Positions 48,831-58,400 of a DNA stretch of 64,000 bases are shown piece after piece. Both the position numbers and the translations under genes were made by a program. Position 1 is the stretch's first letter. Every line of letters starts with the position of its first letter. The DNA lies in assembly GCA_903842345.1 (NCBI GenBank), contig CAIMLR010000023.1, positions 124,001-188,000 on the forward strand. Direction: 5' to 3'. The notes beneath the pieces were generated by a model. The model made no database searches. It was not told the DNA's origin and saw only the letters and a list, made by a program, of their open reading frames with translations. Origin of the DNA: an uncultured Myxococcales bacterium. GTDB taxonomy: Bacteria > Myxococcota_A > UBA9042.

Positions 48831-50561
48831 ATGGGTGGTCAGGAACAGCCAGCTTTTGACAATCGCTACGCGGATTTGGCCGACGTGGACGAGTTCATCC
48901 AGCGCACGCAAGACTACGCCGCCGGACTGCTCGGGTCCGACGAGTACCGCGCCTATCGCCTGACGCGCGGCGTCTACGGCCAGCGCCAGGACGACGTCTT
49001 CATGTTGCGGATCAAGATGCCAGGCGGGATCGTCCTGCCGGATCAGCTCCGTCGCGTGGCGGACGTGATCGATCTCGCACCCGATCGGATGGCCCACGTC
49101 ACGACGCGCGAGAACATCCAGATCCACCATTTTCCGCTCGATCAGGTGGCGGACCAGATGCGCACCCTCGCGGAAGCGGGTCTGACGATGACGGAAGCGT
49201 GCGGCTCAGCGGTGCGGAACGTGACGCAGGACCCGTATGCCGGGCTGGCGACGGACGAAGTGTTTGACACGACACCGTACTTGCAGGCGATCGTGCGGTT
49301 TTTCCTGCGCAATGCCCGCGCCCAGAAGCTGCCGCGCAAGTTCAAGATCGCGCTGTCGACGTCGCCGGCGGACCGCGCCTACGCGGCGATCCACGATGTC
49401 GGCCTCGTCGCCGTCAAGGGGCCAGATGGCCAGCCGGCGTTCAAGATGCTGGTGGCGGGCGGCCTGGCATCCATGCCGCGCTCCGGCCTGTGCGTGCATG
49501 AAGCGTATCCGGCCAAGGACATCCTGACGCCGATGCTCGCGGTGATCGATTTCTTTCAGGAGCACGGCAACCGCAAAGTGCGCTCCAAGGCGCGCATCAA
49601 GCACGTGCTGCGCAAGATGGGCGAGGCGCAGTTCCAGGCGACCTACGAGGGTTACCTGGCCAACGTGCTGAAGGATCCGCCGCCGCGGCTGGACCACATT
49701 GACACGGTGTATCCGGGCGTGGACACGTGGCAGTACGCGCGGCAGAGCGACAGCGAGACGGGCCTGCTGGGCTTTCACGCGTGGGCGTCCACGTGCGTGC
49801 GCGAGACGCGGCTGGCTGGGCTGGTCTTTGTGACGGTGCGGCTGGATCGCGGCGGTGAAGTGACGGCCAAGAACATCCGCGATCTGGCGGTAGTCACGGA
49901 GACGTTTGGCGAAGGCAAGCTGCATTTCACGCCCCAGCAAAATGCCGTGCTGCGCGCCGTGCCGGTGGACCAGTTGCCCGATCTGTACAAGCAGCTGCTG
50001 GCGATGGGGCTTGGCAAGGCGGGCGCGGACACGATCGCGGACATCACGTCCTGCCCCGGCGTTACGACCTGCAACCTCGGCATCACCTATTCGCGCAGCT
50101 TGGCAGACGAGCTGGTCGCGATGCTGGAGTCCGTCGGGGACATCGACACGACGATCAAGATCAGCGGCTGCCACAATTCCTGCGGGCAGCACCACATTGG
50201 CACCATCGGCCTGTATGGCGCGCTGCGGCGCATCGGCGGTCGTCCCGCGCCGCACTACCGGTTGATGATCGGCGGCGACGTGAACGCGGGCGGCGCGGTG
50301 TTTGGCGATGACATTGGCCTCGTGCCGGCGCGGCGTGTCCCCACGGCGGTCCAGCGTTTGCTCGATCATGCACGGACCGAGAAGTCCGCGACGGAGACCA
50401 TCGGCGGCTTTTTGCGGCGCGTCGACAAGGAATCGCTGCGGCCGGTGGTTGCAGATTTGCTGGACATTGCCGACGATGCCGCGCAGGAACTGGATTTCTG
50501 GGACATCAAGGCGTCCGCTCCGTTCCTCGGTGAGACACGCGACGGCGAATGCGCCGTCTGA
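48831..50561 (+). CDS. Siroheme [4Fe-4S] sulfite/nitrite reductase
   Basis: 576 residues, assimilatory siroheme reductase (six-electron reduction of sulfite to sulfide or nitrite to ammonia), ferredoxin-type size. Duplicated ferrodoxin-like halves are evident. The cluster/siroheme ligands are Cys408, Cys414, Cys447 and Cys451 (CPGVTTC and CHNSC). RLTRGVYGQRQDDVFMLR and HVTTRENIQIHH belong to the N-terminal parachute region. The start at 48831 is set by GAGGG six bases upstream. Substrate choice between sulfite and nitrite cannot be made by eye. A lipoprotein gene follows after 12 bases. Confidence 0.93.
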   Translation: MGGQEQPAFDNRYADLADVDEFIQRTQDYAAGLLGSDEYRAYRLTRGVYGQRQDDVFMLRIKMPGGIVLPDQLRRVADVIDLAPDRMAHVTTRENIQIHHFPLDQVADQMRTLAEAGLTMTEACGSAVRNVTQDPYAGLATDEVFDTTPYLQAIVRFFLRNARAQKLPRKFKIALSTSPADRAYAAIHDVGLVAVKGPDGQPAFKMLVAGGLASMPRSGLCVHEAYPAKDILTPMLAVIDFFQEHGNRKVRSKARIKHVLRKMGEAQFQATYEGYLANVLKDPPPRLDHIDTVYPGVDTWQYARQSDSETGLLGFHAWASTCVRETRLAGLVFVTVRLDRGGEVTAKNIRDLAVVTETFGEGKLHFTPQQNAVLRAVPVDQLPDLYKQLLAMGLGKAGADTIADITSCPGVTTCNLGITYSRSLADELVAMLESVGDIDTTIKISGCHNSCGQHHIGTIGLYGALRRIGGRPAPHYRLMIGGDVNAGGAVFGDDIGLVPARRVPTAVQRLLDHARTEKSATETIGGFLRRVDKESLRPVVADLLDIADDAAQELDFWDIKASAPFLGETRDGECAV

Positions 50562-50573
50562 AGTGAGCGTCCG

Positions 50574-51176
50574 GTGCCCGTAGCGCGTCGAATCCTGCAG
50601 TTGCTGATGGCGCTCGCGCTCGTGCTGCCCGCGTGCAGCGGCGCAGAGACCACGCCCGATATGCCCAAGACCGACGGTCTGCGCCATTCGCTGCTGGGCG
50701 CGCCGCACGCTTCCGTGATCGTGCCCAAGGGCCTGGAGACGGCCGCGCCGCTGACGTGGCTGTGGCCGACCAACGACGGACCGATCCTGCTGACCGTCCG
50801 CCGTCAGCAGGAGCCGCCGGAAGGCATGAATGCGCAGCTGGATCACGTGATCCGGGAGATGCAGCAGGGCGGCGACGCGGACCTGATGGGCGATCGCGTC
50901 GTGCAGCTGGGCGATCTGGAAGGGCGGCTGGTTGAGGCGACGACGCTGCGCAAGCAGGATCCGCCGACCTCGCTGTGGCTGATGCTGTGCGTCGTGGAAG
51001 ACGGGATGTACGCGCTGACCGTGGCTGGGCCGACGGGCGCCATCAAGGATCGGCGCAAGGAGTTGCTGACGTTTGTCGAGTCCCTGCGCGTGGCGATGCC
51101 GTCCGAGCGGGGGCCGCAGGGCGAGAAGCCGGTGCCGGATCTGGTCGAGCCGCCGATCGCGTTGACGCCACAGTAG
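50574..51176 (+). CDS. Putative lipoprotein of unknown function
   Basis: 200 residues starting at GTG 50574. Lipobox LPAC near residue 21 after a hydrophobic core. The mature part has beta-rich sequence (SVIVPKGLETAAPLTWLW ... MYALTVAGPTGAI) and a Pro-rich tail. Possibly co-transcribed with the upstream reductase gene. The stop lies three bases from the convergent lnt stop. Function not recognised. Confidence 0.75.
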   Translation: MPVARRILQLLMALALVLPACSGAETTPDMPKTDGLRHSLLGAPHASVIVPKGLETAAPLTWLWPTNDGPILLTVRRQQEPPEGMNAQLDHVIREMQQGGDADLMGDRVVQLGDLEGRLVEATTLRKQDPPTSLWLMLCVVEDGMYALTVAGPTGAIKDRRKELLTFVESLRVAMPSERGPQGEKPVPDLVEPPIALTPQ

Positions 51177-51179
51177 GGA

Positions 51180-53819
51180 CTACGCCTTCGCGCGCTTCCT
51201 GGGCTTCTTGCCGGTCTTGCCGCCGCCCAGCGTGCGCGCCCACAGCCACACCAGCCCGAACGCCAGCGCCGCCAGCGGCCAATCCCCGAGCATCGCGTAG
51301 ACCGTGCGGCCTTCCAGCAGCGGCACGTCGCGCATCAGCGTCTCTTCGCCCGTGAGCTTGGTCTCCGCCACGCGCCGCCCGGCGGCATCGATGAACACGG
51401 AAATGCCGGTGTTGGTCGAGCGCAGCAGCCAGCGCCGGTATTCCACCGCGCGGATCAACGCGAGGTTGAGGTGGTGCTCCGGCTCCGCGCTCTGGCCAAA
51501 CCACGCGTCATTGGTCACGTTGATGAAGACGTTGGGATCGTGCGCCGCGACCCGCTTGGCGTAGCGCGGCACCAAATCTTCGTAGCAGATCAACATGCCA
51601 ATGCGCGCGGTGCGATCCTTGTCGAGCTTGAGTTCGATCGGCGCGGTGCGCGTGCCGGACTGGAAGCGCGACGTCTCAGGCGACAGTTCGTACAGCTTGG
51701 GAAATTCCTCGCCAAACGGGATGTACTCGCCAAACATCAGCAGGAACGCCTTGTCGTAGACCGCCTCGATTTCCCCGTTTGGCCCTTGCAGCAGCGCGGA
51801 GTTGAAGCAGTCCTTGCAGCCCGCGTGGTGTGACGGCAGCTCGCTGGCGTGGGTCATCGCGCCGTAGAGGAGCGGAACCTTGAACCCGCGGCGCGCGCTG
51901 GAGCGATCGGCTTCCGGCGTCATTTCGTCGTTCAGCACGTCGTTGGGATACTGCAGATCCGCGGGCGGCAGCGGCGTCTGGCTGGCGACGATGCGCTTGG
52001 CCGAGCGCGGCGTGAGGTAGCTGGGCTGCGGCAGTTGCCCCAGAACCGCGGTGATTTCCGCCGCTGAGCCCGTGTTGATCTCCGCGAGCTTGCCCGGCTT
52101 GCCAAACCAGATGCGGCCACCACGCCCTACAACCAGGACGTTGCCGTCGGCATCGCAGCCGCCCGCGACCAGATCGACGGAAGCCAGCGGCGGCAGGAGC
52201 TGCCATTGGCCCAGCGGCAGCTTGTGGGCGAGCGCGCCGTCCTTGCCGGCCAGCCACGCGCCGCCGTCCGCGCCGAACCATGCCGCGTACCAGTCTTTGT
52301 CGCCAAGCGTGTCGACGAGCCAGCGCAATCCATCGCTGCGCAGCACCGTGCCGCCTTGACCCGCGGCGATGATGCCGTCGCCCTGCGGATCCGCCGCGAC
52401 CGTCCACAGATCCACGCGCGTCGGCGATTCCAGCTTGCGCACCTGATTGCCAACCGCCTGTACGAGCGTACCGCCCAGACCAACTGCGATCGTCAGCCCC
52501 ATGCCCGACCGCGCCGCCGCCGTCAGCGTCAGCGGGCCAAGCGCCTGTTCGGTGAGCGGCACGAGCTTGGTGCCGTCGCCCGGATCCGGCACCGGATGCA
52601 CGTCTGGCTCATGTTCCGCCACGTAGTCGACAACCGGCAGCAGCCACATCCGTCCGCTGCTGGCGATCACGAGACCGGGCGGCATGCGACCAAACGGGTC
52701 AACTGGCGGAAAAACGGTCGCTATCGCCGTTTCGCCTGACGGCATTTCCACGACTGAAGTGCCTTTGGGTGTCACGGTCAGGATGCGCTTGCCCTGATCG
52801 ATCGCCCGCCAAATGTCGCCCCGCGGCGAGGAGAGCCCGCTCAGCATCTTCACGTCGCGCGGCAAGCCGAGGCGCTGGCCGTTCTCCGCGTGCAGCGTCG
52901 TGCCATCGTGCCGCCAGATCGCGCCGCCATCGCCGACCACGAGAAAGTGGTCAAGCGTGTGCAGGATCGGCGAAAAACCATAGGGCTGATAAGCGCTTTC
53001 TGGCCAGACGATGAGCTCCGCGCCGGCCTTCTCCAGCTGCGCGGACATCTGCTGGTGCTTGAGCAGGTTGTGGCGAAGCGTGCGTGACCGCGCTTCACCT
53101 TGCAGGTATTTTGCCTCTTTTTCCCAGATGCCGACGTTGCCCTCGACCATGCCGATGCGCATCTTCTTGGCCGCGGCCTGCTGGGCGTCCACCTGGCTGA
53201 TCCGCAGCGTGCCGTACGCCCACGTCCCGCCGACGAGCGCCAGCGCGGCGAGGAGGAACAGCCAAGCCGGTTTGCGGCGGTTGAGCAGCGCGGCCGGAAT
53301 TTCTGCGATCGCCGCGTTGGCGGCGAAGATCACGGCGGAGACGAGGTAGACGCCGCCGAGATCCGCAACCTGGATCATCGGCAGTTCCCTCGACACCGCG
53401 TTGCCCATGAACCACGGGAAGATCATCGGCACCAGCGCCTCGCCGGCCCACAGGGACAGCCAGCACGCCAGCGCGCTCGGCGCTCCGCGACCCACGAGCC
53501 AGCGCCACAGCGCGAAGCCGATCGCCATCGTCAGGCCCTGGGTCAGCGCCTGCACACCCAGAATCGCGTAAGCGGGCGGCGCCGGCATGTGGCCGAACTC
53601 TTCCAGCATGACGGTCATCCAGTGGAAACCGCCCGCGTTGGTCACGGTGCCCGCGAGCAGGCCAAACCAGAAGCCCTGGCGCGGTGTGGCGGCACCCAGG
53701 GCGATGATCAGCGGTACAAAGGCGAACCACGCGAGGAAGTGGATGTTCCAGCCGGGAAACGCCAGGAAGACCAGCGTGCCCGTGACGATTGCGGCGAGGA
53801 TGGCAACGGCGCGGTTCAT
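51180..53819 (-). CDS. lnt: Apolipoprotein N-acyltransferase with inserted propeller-like domain
   Basis: 879 residues against about 510 for typical Lnt, which adds the third acyl chain to lipoproteins at the periplasmic face. N-terminal membrane helices (about 5-205) and a C-terminal helix (about 843-862) are normal. The nitrilase domain holds the catalytic Glu274 (VWPES), Lys690 (VYDKAFL) and Cys745 (ICYED). In E. coli the Glu-Lys spacing is 68 residues; here it is 416. The extra segment (about 285-645) consists of repeated blade-like units (VVGDGGAIWRHDG, AAGQGGTVLRSDGLRW, WLAGKDGALAHKLP, VVGRGGRIWFGKPG) like Ycf48-type propellers. All three catalytic residues are kept, so activity is plausible. 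The frame is continuous with no sign of an assembly join. Confidence 0.93.
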   Translation of the reverse strand: MNRAVAILAAIVTGTLVFLAFPGWNIHFLAWFAFVPLIIALGAATPRQGFWFGLLAGTVTNAGGFHWMTVMLEEFGHMPAPPAYAILGVQALTQGLTMAIGFALWRWLVGRGAPSALACWLSLWAGEALVPMIFPWFMGNAVSRELPMIQVADLGGVYLVSAVIFAANAAIAEIPAALLNRRKPAWLFLLAALALVGGTWAYGTLRISQVDAQQAAAKKMRIGMVEGNVGIWEKEAKYLQGEARSRTLRHNLLKHQQMSAQLEKAGAELIVWPESAYQPYGFSPILHTLDHFLVVGDGGAIWRHDGTTLHAENGQRLGLPRDVKMLSGLSSPRGDIWRAIDQGKRILTVTPKGTSVVEMPSGETAIATVFPPVDPFGRMPPGLVIASSGRMWLLPVVDYVAEHEPDVHPVPDPGDGTKLVPLTEQALGPLTLTAAARSGMGLTIAVGLGGTLVQAVGNQVRKLESPTRVDLWTVAADPQGDGIIAAGQGGTVLRSDGLRWLVDTLGDKDWYAAWFGADGGAWLAGKDGALAHKLPLGQWQLLPPLASVDLVAGGCDADGNVLVVGRGGRIWFGKPGKLAEINTGSAAEITAVLGQLPQPSYLTPRSAKRIVASQTPLPPADLQYPNDVLNDEMTPEADRSSARRGFKVPLLYGAMTHASELPSHHAGCKDCFNSALLQGPNGEIEAVYDKAFLLMFGEYIPFGEEFPKLYELSPETSRFQSGTRTAPIELKLDKDRTARIGMLICYEDLVPRYAKRVAAHDPNVFINVTNDAWFGQSAEPEHHLNLALIRAVEYRRWLLRSTNTGISVFIDAAGRRVAETKLTGEETLMRDVPLLEGRTVYAMLGDWPLAALAFGLVWLWARTLGGGKTGKKPRKRAKA

Positions 53820-53912
53820 CGGCTGGTCCCTGTTGGCAACGGCGCCTCAGTGTCCGCCGCAGCGTCGCATGCCGCGCGCGTCAGTGCCAGCACTGGCTGG
53901 GGCTTAGGTGTG

Positions 53913-54028
53913 GTGCAGCAACACCCCGTCGTGAGGGATGCCTGTCGCTGGGTCGCCAAGTGCACCCGCTGCGCGATACGCCCGGCGACACACGGCTGGG
54001 ACTTGATCGACTTGCTCTTGCTCGAGCC
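53913..54028 (+). repeat. Dispersed intergenic repeat, copy B
   Basis: Gapless match to 39292-39407; the last 86 bases (53943-54028) differ at about nine positions. It lies between lnt and the terminator of tRNA-Leu(CAG). The spacer 53820-54135 holds this repeat and that terminator and otherwise nothing I can identify. Confidence 0.75.
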
Positions 54029-54034
54029 TTTAGC

Positions 54035-54080
54035 CAAAAAGACAAACGCCACGCGATCGGGAGATCGGCGTGGCGCTTGT
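54035..54080 (-). terminator. Terminator downstream of tRNA-Leu(CAG)
   Basis: A long stem (cgccacgcgatc at 54047-54058 with gatcggcgtggcg at 54063-54075, one bulged G, loop ggga) is followed on the minus strand by tttgtcttttt. It ends the tRNA-Leu transcript about 56 bases past the tRNA. Confidence 0.8.
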
Positions 54081-54135
54081 TTCGTGCGTGCCTGGGTGTT
54101 CACGATGGCGGCTGTGTTCACCTGGAGGCTGTCAG

Positions 54136-54219
54136 TGCGAAAGGCGGGACTCGAACCCGCATGCCCGTGAAGGCGCTAGAACCTGAATCTAGTGCGTCTA
54201 CCAATTTCGCCACTTTCGC
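54136..54219 (-). tRNA. tRNA-Leu(CAG)
   Basis: 84-nt class II tRNA. The acceptor gcgaaag/ctttcgc is perfect; the anticodon arm ctagattcaggttctag gives CAG, reading CTG codons. Long variable arm and T arm cgggttcgagtcccg are present. Discriminator A; CCA is not encoded. Confidence 0.96.
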
Positions 54220-54325
54220 AGGGGCAGGCAAAGCGCCGCACAGGAGCTTGCCGGGGCGCGGATCATGCGGAAGTTGTCGGCCCGTGTCAAGCGGCCCATC
54301 GCCGCAGAATGCAACTGCCGGGCGT

Positions 54326-54355
54326 TTGGACAGCGCGGGCGGCGTCGTCTATAAC
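54326..54355 (+). promoter_or_regulatory. Candidate promoter of TPR/lipoprotein pair
   Basis: TTGGAC (54326-54331), an 18-base spacer and TATAAC (54350-54355) read toward the TPR gene. A ribosome-binding-like AAAGAGG follows at 54357-54363. Confidence 0.45.
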
Positions 54356-54414
54356 CAAAGAGGTCAACTTTGCCGATTGCAGTCCGAGTGTTTGGAATCC
54401 AAGGCGATGGTGCG

Positions 54415-55452
54415 ATGACAATGCCGATCCAAGAGCAACAACTGCGCGTGATGAGCCGATGGCGTTGGCTGTTGATCAGCTACCTGTGCCTGCATGCGTT
54501 GGGCGCGTACGCCGTCGAGCCGGAGAAGGCGGCGGCATCGCTGGCGCGGCAGGCTGGGCAGGTTGAGGAAAGCGGTGATGCGGCGCGGGCGGCGGAGCTG
54601 TATCTTGAGGCGTTTCAGACCGATCCGACCCAGCCGAACTACCTGTACGCCGCGGCGCGATCGGAGATGACGGCCGGCAAGACCGCGAGCGCGGAAGAGC
54701 ACTTTGAGCAGTTTCTGGGTCTGGCAGATGCCGGCTCGGATCGCGCGGACAAGGCGCGGGCGTATCTGGCGGATCTGCGCGGGAGTCGCGCGGAGTCCAA
54801 GGAAAGTGGCGCCGATCGCGCGGCGGCGGCGGGCAAGTGGCGGGACGCGTCCAAACTGTACGAAGAGCTGTGGGTGCAAATGCCGACGCGCTGGTCGGCG
54901 CTGTTCAAGGCGGGGCAGGCGGCGCAGCAGGCGGGCGACACAGAGCGCGCGACGGAGTTGCTGCGGCAGTACCTGCGCGACGCGCCGAAATCGGCGGCGG
55001 ATCGGCCGGAGGCGGAGGAGCGGCTCAAGCAGATGGCCAGCCACGGCGGCGAGGGTCAGGCGGAAGCTGGCGTGACAAAAGGCGGTGACACCGAGGGCGG
55101 CAACGGCGCGCGCATCCTGGGATGGACGCTGCTGGGCACGGGCATCGCGATGCTGGGCGGCGGCGCGGGCTTGCTGCTCTATGGCGTCAGCGAGGAACGG
55201 ACGCTGAATCAGGACATGAAGCTCGTCGACGGCAACGTGACCGCGGACATGACGCATGCCCAGGCGCAGGCGCGGGCGGACAGCATCGGGCTGCACCAGA
55301 CGCTGGGCTTGGGCCTGACGGCGGCTGGCGTCGCGGCGGCGGGCATTGGCACGTGGCTTGTGCTGCGCGAGCCGGAGAAGCCGACGACCTCGCGGTTGAG
55401 CGTCGCGCCTGGACCCGGCTGGACCGGCATTTCGCTCGGATGGCGGTTCTGA
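54415..55452 (+). CDS. TPR-containing exported membrane protein
   Basis: 345 residues from ATG 54415. A TTG at 54370 has a good GAGG six bases upstream and would give 360 residues, so the start is ambiguous. A signal peptide or anchor (LLISYLCLHALGAYA) is followed by TPR-like helical repeats (about 40-200; AAELYLEAFQTDPTQPNYLYAAA, ATELLRQYLRDAP), a Gly-rich linker and two membrane helices near the C-terminus (about 225-250 and 285-305) before a short tail. Its stop and the next start overlap as TGATG, so it is coupled to the large Cys-rich lipoprotein gene. Possibly an assembly or anchoring partner of that lipoprotein. Confidence 0.8.
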   Translation: MTMPIQEQQLRVMSRWRWLLISYLCLHALGAYAVEPEKAAASLARQAGQVEESGDAARAAELYLEAFQTDPTQPNYLYAAARSEMTAGKTASAEEHFEQFLGLADAGSDRADKARAYLADLRGSRAESKESGADRAAAAGKWRDASKLYEELWVQMPTRWSALFKAGQAAQQAGDTERATELLRQYLRDAPKSAADRPEAEERLKQMASHGGEGQAEAGVTKGGDTEGGNGARILGWTLLGTGIAMLGGGAGLLLYGVSEERTLNQDMKLVDGNVTADMTHAQAQARADSIGLHQTLGLGLTAAGVAAAGIGTWLVLREPEKPTTSRLSVAPGPGWTGISLGWRF

Positions 55453-58400
55453 TGCGGCAACTTGGCAAAATCGCAGCGATGGGATGGGCGGCGTTCGCGT
55501 TCGCCGGCTGCACCGTCGCCATTCCGGACGCCGCGCATTTTCCGGAAGGGCGGGACATCCACGTCGAGGACGCCGCACCGGACACGGCGGACAGCGGTGG
55601 CAAGGACGCCAAGGCCGATGCCCTGGACGCCAAGGAAGTTGCGGGTACGGACGCGATCGACGTCGCACCCGATGCGGCCGACGCAGACGGCGATGCGGCC
55701 TTGCCGGATGCGGCGACGGCTGATGCGCCTGCAGATGTCGCGGACGCAGCCACGGCGGACGCTGCCGATGGCGATGCGATCGACGACGCCGCGCCCGACG
55801 CCAGCGACGACGTGGCGATGGACGCGGTCGACGTGGGCCCAAGCTGCACCCCCAGCCAATGCGACGACGGCAACCCGTGCACTTTTGACGATTGCGACGC
55901 GGGCAACCAGTGCGTGCACGCCAACCTCGGTTCGACGCCGTGCCCCGACGATGGCCTCCCCTGCACCGGCGACGCGTGCCTCGCTGGCGTCTGCACGCAC
56001 ACGACGCTCCTGCCCGGTTGGTGCATCATCGACGGCGTCTGCTACGCCAGCGGCGCCATGACCGCTGACAACTGCGCGACGTGCGCGCCTGCGACAACGC
56101 CCATCGCGTTCACGCCCTTGCCCGATACCGCGACTTGCACCGATGGCACCGCATGCACGGTCGCCGATCACTGCCAAGGCGGCGTTTGCCTCCCGGGCAG
56201 CGCGACAACCTGCGACGACGGCAACGCATGCACCGCCGACCTCTGCGACCCCACCAACGGCTGCAGCAATCCAAACCTGGACGATGGCTCCGGCTGCCCA
56301 GCCAGCGGCGTATGCCAATTGCCCGGCCAGTGCGTCAGCGGCGCGTGCACGAGTTCGCCCAAGCTGTGGTCGACCTCCTTTGACGGCGGCACAGGCGGCG
56401 CCGATCGCTTCAACGCCGTCGTGACGACCGCGAGCGGCCAGATCATCGCGGTTGGCGCGCGGGCGGCCAGCGATGGCTTTCAGGTGGGCTGGGCGATGCA
56501 CTTGGACGCCGCCGCGGACGTGATCGACTATCTGCCGGCGCTCGTGGACGCCGCTGGTGATGCCCACTACAGCAGCGTGGCGGTCGCCAGCGACGGCGGC
56601 CTGGCCTTGGGCGGCGCGACGTCGACGGACGCGATCGTGCGGGTGATCCACGCCAGCGGCGTGATGCAACAGGTCCAGCCGTTCAGCGCGTATGGCGCCG
56701 GCGACGTGACGACGATTGTCGCGCAGGGTACGGGGTGGCTGGCGCTGGACGGCAAGGGCCATGTCGTCCGCTTGTTGGACACCGGCGCGACGGCGTGGGC
56801 AGCGACGGTCGATGGCCTGGGCGCGAGCGTCCTCCACGGGATCATCGGCATGGCCGATGGCGGCGCGATCGCCGTCGGTTCCTGCGCAGGTCTGAGCGTT
56901 GATTCCGCCACCGCGTTGGCCGTGCGGTTCTCGGCCAGCGGCGCCATCGTTTGGGAGCGCGCTTTTGGCAACGCCGGCAGCGCGTTTGCCGCCGTGACGC
57001 TCGGCGCGGATGGCACCGTCTTCGTCACCGGTGCGCGGCCCAACGCCACGGCGACGCAGCAATGGTTCGGCCACCTGAGCGCCGATGGCCGCTGGCTGGG
57101 CGACGCGACGTGGTCCTTGGGCGCGCTGACGTCGATCTTTGGTGGCACGGTCGCAGCCGACGGCACCTGGCGTCTGCTCGGCAGCGACGGCACGCACGTT
57201 TGGCAGGGCGCGTTTGATACCGCCGGCAACTTGTTGTGGCAGAAGCCCCACGACGCCGGTGTTGCGCACGGCATGGCGCTCCTCGCGGGCGGCGGCGCGG
57301 TCATCGTCGGCGAGACGCCCGCACCCGCCGACGGCCTGGTGCTGCGCGTCGATCCCTGGGGTGAAGGCAAGTGTGCGGTCTCGCAGCTTTGCAGCAACCT
57401 CACGTTGGCCGCGTGCGACGACGGCCTCGCATGCACCGCTGACCTCTGCGCCGCCGGCGGCACCTGCAGCCACCCTCCGCTCGGTGCGGCCACGTGCGAC
57501 GACGGCAACCTCTGCACGGTTGTCGACGCTTGCGCGGGCAGCCAATGCACCGCCGGCGTCGACGGCCTCTTTGACGGCACCGACGCCAGCGTCAGCCAAT
57601 GGTCGCTCATCGCCGCCCGCAGCGACGGCGGCGCGGTGGTCGCCGGTACCGCAGGCCTCGTCGCGCGCCTCGACGCCGCCGGAGCGACCCTCTGGAGCCA
57701 CTACATCATCGGCGGCGCGGTCAGCGACGTCGCCGCCCTGGCCAACGGCTGGGTCCTCGCGCTGCAGGGCGACGTCGGCGGCACACTCCTTCGTCTTACG
57801 GACACCGGCGTCGCGGTCGGCGCGGGCATCAACGTCGACGGCGCGAGCGGCGGCAAATCCCGGGCGATGGCCGTCCTCAGCGATGACACGGTCGTCGTCG
57901 TGGGAACCGCCTCCGTAGGCACGCCTGGCCAGACCGCATTCGTCGCGCACTTTGACGCCGCGTGGACGGGCTCGGCGACGACGCTCCCCGGCTCGTTCGG
58001 TCTGTCACAAGGCCTTGCTGTCGCCGCGTCGGCCAAAGGCGGCTGCGGCGTGCTCACCGTGGAAGGCGCGGTCGCCAAGATCCACCGCTTGAACGCCGCG
58101 ATGGCCGAGAAGTGGAGCACGCCGCTCAGCGTGACCGCGGAAAGCGCGTTGGCGGCGATGCCCGACGACGGCTGGTTGGTCGCGGGCTTGGGCCCCAAGG
58201 GCCTCGCCGTGGAGCGGTACGGCCCCGACGGCGCGTTTGAATTCGCCGTCCAATGGCCGATGCCGGGCCTGACCGACGTCCGCGCAGTGACCGTCCTCCC
58301 CGACGGCACCAGCGCCGTGGCCCTGGTCCGCCTTTCCGGCGGGTTCAGCCAAGGGGGCGTGGCGCGCCTTGGCCCGCTTGGCGGCTTGCTCTCCATCCAC

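Noticed and set aside
51884-52967. The Lnt insert considered as a frameshift or misassembly joining two genes
   Set aside because: The frame stays open through the insert, both flanks complete one nitrilase domain with all catalytic residues, and codon use is unchanged, so a genuine domain insertion is more likely. Read data would still be decisive.
55209-57950. A 913-codon minus-strand frame within the Cys-rich lipoprotein gene
   Set aside because: Antisense of Ala/Asp/Gly-rich coding sequence; no motif, no ribosome-binding site, and the sense strand has a coherent domain plan.
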